Assembly: GCA_012295275.1 (NCBI GenBank)
Contig: CM022665.1
Span: 11,982,976 to 12,046,975 of the forward strand
From: Chrysomallon squamiferum
Taxonomy: Eukaryota; Mollusca; Gastropoda; Neomphalida; Peltospiridae
DNA length: 64,000 nucleotides
Direction: 5' to 3'
The position numbers were made by a program, and so were the translations under genes. This document shows, in pieces, positions 62,401 through 64,000 of this stretch. A model generated the notes under the pieces. That model worked only from the letters and a program-made list of their open reading frames with translations, searched no databases and had not been told where the DNA came from. Position 1 is the first letter of the stretch. The number at the start of each line of letters is the position of its first letter.

Positions 62401-63900
62401 TCCAAATTGTTCAAATCACTGAAAATTATAAATTTTGTGTTCAAATTAATCACATTTTAATATAAATTCAGCACTTCTCTGATGGCTGTTGCAAAGGTTT
62501 TCATTTATTTTTAAATGCTGTTTGTTTGTATTTGTAGGCAATCATGAAAGTGCTTTAATGAATCAGATGTATGGGTTTGAAGGTGAAGTGAAGTCGAAAT
62601 ATCCTTTCCCAATGTGCAAATGGGTTTTTATACATAAAGATTTACTAATTTTAGTTAACCTGTTACTTTAAAAATCTTTTTAGTTACTTTTTTTATTTTT
62701 TTTTTTTTGGTGAGGATTGGGGTACATACGACAAAAGTAATATTAATGATTAAACTTCATAACACATACATTATTTCACAATTTTTTAATTTTATTTTTA
62801 ATTTTTTTTAATAATTATTATTATGTTTTTTATTCCACATTAGATTGTACAATATCCATTTCTTATGAAAAAAAAATCAATGAAAAATGTTTTTTCTGGA
62901 CAAAAATACACTGGCTCTGTCATTATAGGGTGATAATTTTTAGTGGCCTGGACCATTTTATGAGCATGGGTTTCATTGGAATGTATCAGATTTTACTCTC
63001 AGTAAATAAACAAGCGATTCTAATATATACTCATAGTATTATGTGGGGAAGTACTGTTTAATTGTCTACCTTAACAAAAGTTACATTTACCTCTCAGATG
63101 TGTTCACTATTCACAGAAGTCTTCAACTGGTTGCCTCTCTCCCACTGCATCAATAGCAAAGTCTTGGTAAGTGCAGAACATTTGTATTTTAGGAAAAATT
63201 AAAATATAAAAATGGAACAAAAATAAACTGTTTGATCCATGCACACTTATTACCATATGAATTGCATTGGTTGGCTATTATAAAAGATACATATGTTTGC
63301 AAAATTTAAAAATAATTTTTTAATGATCCCTTGCAAAATTTATTCTCATTTAATCAGTGGCAACTATATTGGTAAATACAAAATATTTCCAGTGGGGATG
63401 AAAGAAAGTTCATAAAGAAATAATAATTTTGACTCCTTTGGTTTACATCTGTTAATTACACATGATTATAATGAGTGGTAAAAATAAAACATAAATGAAT
63501 TTGTTGTGAAGACTGCTTTATTCAGTTTATAAAAAAATAACGGGACATTGTAATTGACTATTTATTCAGTAAGTCTTTGCTATTAAAGTTTAAATTCTGC
63601 TCTATTTTTATTCACACCAAAACCCTTTAACTTGCCTATGACTTCAGTTAATTAATATTAGATAGTCATTCTATGGTTTATACAGTAATTTCCATTTATA
63701 TAAAAAGCTGTAACATTACGTAATTCTATAAATGTGACTGTTGCTGTCCTCTTATAAATTTATAGAGGCTAAGCTGTTCATCTGTTCATAAGTTTGGTTT
63801 ATATTCCAACAGGTAATGCATGGAGGTCTTTTCTCAGAAGATAATGTTACACTGGATGATCTTAGAAAGGTCACTCGTAACCACCAGCCACCTGATTCTG
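56333..63900 (+). CDS. PPP5C: Serine/threonine-protein phosphatase 5 (gene-level CDS, 3' end beyond the window)
   Basis: Eleven exons encode about 391 residues of protein phosphatase 5, a cytosolic and nuclear metallophosphatase that binds Hsp90 through its N-terminal TPR domain. Three TPR repeats span about residues 41-142, with signatures [21 protein letters not shown] and [15 protein letters not shown]. The catalytic domain shows GDIHG (254-258), GDFVDRG (283-289), RGNHE (314-318) and MHGG (364-367), which hold the metal-binding Asp, His and Asn residues. Human PP5 has GDTHG; here Ile replaces Thr, as in most other PPP phosphatases. All exon phases agree. About 110-120 C-terminal residues, including the last metal-binding His and the autoinhibitory helix, lie outside the window. 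Two introns look U12-type. The N-terminus before the TPRs is about 10-15 residues longer than in vertebrates. Confidence 0.97.
56496..57161 (+). other. PPP5C intron 1
   Basis: 666 nt; nothing beyond AT-rich sequence. Confidence 0.8.
57162..57331 (+). CDS. PPP5C: PPP5C exon 2 (TPR 1-2)
   Basis: Encodes [18 protein letters not shown], then [18 protein letters not shown] and [20 protein letters not shown]. Acceptor TTTACTTTCAG, donor AAG|GTAAAA, phase 0. Very close to PP5 across animals. Confidence 0.96.
57669..57740 (+). CDS. PPP5C: PPP5C exon 3 (TPR 3)
   Basis: 72 nt encoding [20 protein letters not shown] then DFEA. Acceptor TATTTTTACAG, donor GCA|GTTAGT (weak). Phase 0 in and out. Confidence 0.95.
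57741..58702 (+). other. PPP5C intron 3
   Basis: 962 nt. A short (CA)n tract lies at about 58,314-58,332; nothing else of note. Confidence 0.8.
58703..58847 (+). CDS. PPP5C: PPP5C exon 4 (end of TPR domain and linker helix)
   Basis: 145 nt encoding [20 protein letters not shown], then [20 protein letters not shown] and DTLDLEHM plus one base. Acceptor TTTATTTTTAG, donor G|GTAAAT. Confidence 0.95.
58848..60037 (+). other. PPP5C intron 4
   Basis: 1.19 kb. No exon or repeat family recognised. The frame at 59,238-59,459 has no supporting splice sites or homology. Confidence 0.8.
60038..60159 (+). CDS. PPP5C: PPP5C exon 5 (start of catalytic region)
   Basis: Completes Asp 184 and encodes [40 protein letters not shown]. 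Acceptor TTTTTCCCCCCACAG, donor CAG|GTTCAG, phase 0. Confidence 0.95.
60160..61279 (+). other. PPP5C intron 5
   Basis: 1.12 kb; no supported content. Confidence 0.8.
61280..61345 (+). CDS. PPP5C: PPP5C exon 6
   Basis: 66 nt encoding [20 protein letters not shown] then PE. Acceptor TTTGTTTCAG, donor GAG|GTGACA. Confidence 0.93.
61764..61862 (+). CDS. PPP5C: PPP5C exon 7 (first metal-binding motif)
   Basis: 99 nt encoding [20 protein letters not shown] then [18 protein letters not shown] supplies the first catalytic Asp and His. It ends at TAT|GTATCCTTTG, a U12-type donor. Confidence 0.96.
61863..62265 (+). other. PPP5C intron 7, U12-type GT-AG
   Basis: The first nine bases GTATCCTTT match the U12 5' splice-site consensus exactly. 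TCCTTAAT at 62249-62256 matches the U12 branch site, 10 nt before the terminal CAG. There is no strong pyrimidine tract between branch and acceptor, as expected for this class. Confidence 0.9.
62266..62371 (+). CDS. PPP5C: PPP5C exon 8 (GDFVDRG motif)
   Basis: Encodes [20 protein letters not shown] then [15 protein letters not shown] plus one base of Gly. Acceptor TATTATTCAG, donor G|GTGAGT (U2-type). Confidence 0.96.
62538..62598 (+). CDS. PPP5C: PPP5C exon 9 (GNHE motif)
   Basis: Completes Gly 315 and encodes [19 protein letters not shown] plus two bases (AA) of the next codon. The acceptor is TTTGTATTTGTAG. No GT donor follows at the expected place; the sequence continues ATATCCTTT, the AT-AC U12 donor. 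Confidence 0.93.
62599..63084 (+). other. PPP5C intron 9, U12-type AT-AC
   Basis: Starts ATATCCTTT (62599-62607), the exact AT-AC U12 donor. It has a branch site CCTTAAC at 63069-63075 and ends AAAAGTTAC at 63084, with the branch A 10 nt from the end. Splicing here joins [14 protein letters not shown], which aligns without gaps to the PP5 family (EVKAKYTAQM-xx-LF). The alternative acceptor CTCAG at 63093-63097 would lose FTSQ and break the frame. Confidence 0.9.
63085..63166 (+). CDS. PPP5C: PPP5C exon 10
   Basis: Completes Lys 335 and encodes [20 protein letters not shown] then CINSKVL. It begins after the AC of the AT-AC intron. Donor TTG|GTAAGT, phase 0. Confidence 0.93.
63167..63812 (+). 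other. PPP5C intron 10
   Basis: 646 nt; no supported content. Confidence 0.8.
63813..63900 (+). CDS. PPP5C: PPP5C exon 11 (MHGG motif; last exon in the window)
   Basis: Encodes [20 protein letters not shown] then TRNHQPPDS plus one base of Gly. The His of MHGG is a metal ligand. Acceptor TTCCAACAG, donor G|GTCAGT. The gene continues past 64000. Confidence 0.96.
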
Positions 63901-64000
63901 GTCAGTTGATTATCAATTTATATTCTGACTTATATTCACTATCAATCAATTTCCCAAATCAATAATATTTTTATGTGTTGTGTATTTATTCCTTTATTTG

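Noticed and set aside
62489-62671. Frame reading PPP5C exon 9 onward as [13 protein letters not shown]
   Set aside because: This read-through uses the intron. The U12 AT-AC donor and family alignment show the exon stops after EVKS plus two bases.
63093-63097. CTCAG as the acceptor of PPP5C exon 10
   Set aside because: It would drop the conserved FTSQ segment and cannot be joined in phase with any donor near the end of exon 9.
1-64000. tRNA genes, rRNA, CRISPR arrays, bacterial-type systems
   Set aside because: No tRNA B-box with cloverleaf potential, no regularly spaced repeat-spacer array and no operon structure were seen; the window is plainly intron-rich eukaryotic DNA.

Overview
This is a eukaryotic nuclear window, very AT-rich (visibly under about one third G+C). 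It has long introns, many homopolymers and simple repeats, and decayed DNA transposons. I see no bacterial-type operons. The SNAP-25 protein keeps the invertebrate form of the cysteine motif ([10 protein letters not shown]), which I associate with lophotrochozoans and some other invertebrates. A mollusc or other lophotrochozoan is my best guess; a chelicerate is not excluded. The tRNA-derived SINE that is so common in octopus and squid was not seen.

Layout. (1) Positions ~130-5020, minus strand: a gene whose N-terminus carries two C2H2/U1-like zinc fingers spaced as in ZNF106. One long exon (1321-3616) encodes a mostly disordered tail. The gene runs away from a CpG-richer block at about 5.98-8.0 kb. 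(2) Positions ~7.6-52.7 kb, plus strand: one large SNAP-25 gene. It has a probable non-coding first exon, two alternative first coding exons (1A, 1B), constant exons, two tandemly duplicated internal exon pairs (3a/3b and 5a/5b) and two alternative last coding exons (7a, 7b). If all choices are independent it could encode 16 proteins of about 208-222 aa. The 3' UTR may extend about 7 kb. (3) Positions ~52.7-56.3 kb: a simple-repeat-rich intergenic stretch. (4) Positions 56,333-63,900 and beyond, plus strand: protein phosphatase 5 (PPP5C), 11 coding exons with the 3' end outside the window.

Two observations stand out. First, the SNAP-25 gene concentrates alternative exons at four places: the N-terminus, the ionic layer of the first SNARE helix, the linker and the C-terminal layers of the second SNARE helix. 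Exons 5a and 5b are separated by only 34 nt, too short for a normal intron, and 3a/3b are each 49 nt, so joint inclusion would shift the frame. Second, the PPP5C gene has two introns with minor (U12-type) spliceosome signals: a GT-AG intron (GTATCCTTT ... TCCTTAAT) and an AT-AC intron (ATATCCTTT ... CCTTAAC ... AC). Only the AT-AC reading restores the conserved phosphatase sequence across that junction.

Mobile elements: two decayed Tc1-like transposase copies of one family in SNAP-25 intron 1, a 269-bp hAT-like MITE with terminal inverted repeats, and a 91-bp dispersed repeat pair. Exon coordinates were set by hand from splice signals, reading phase and homology recalled from the families; no transcript data or searches were available.
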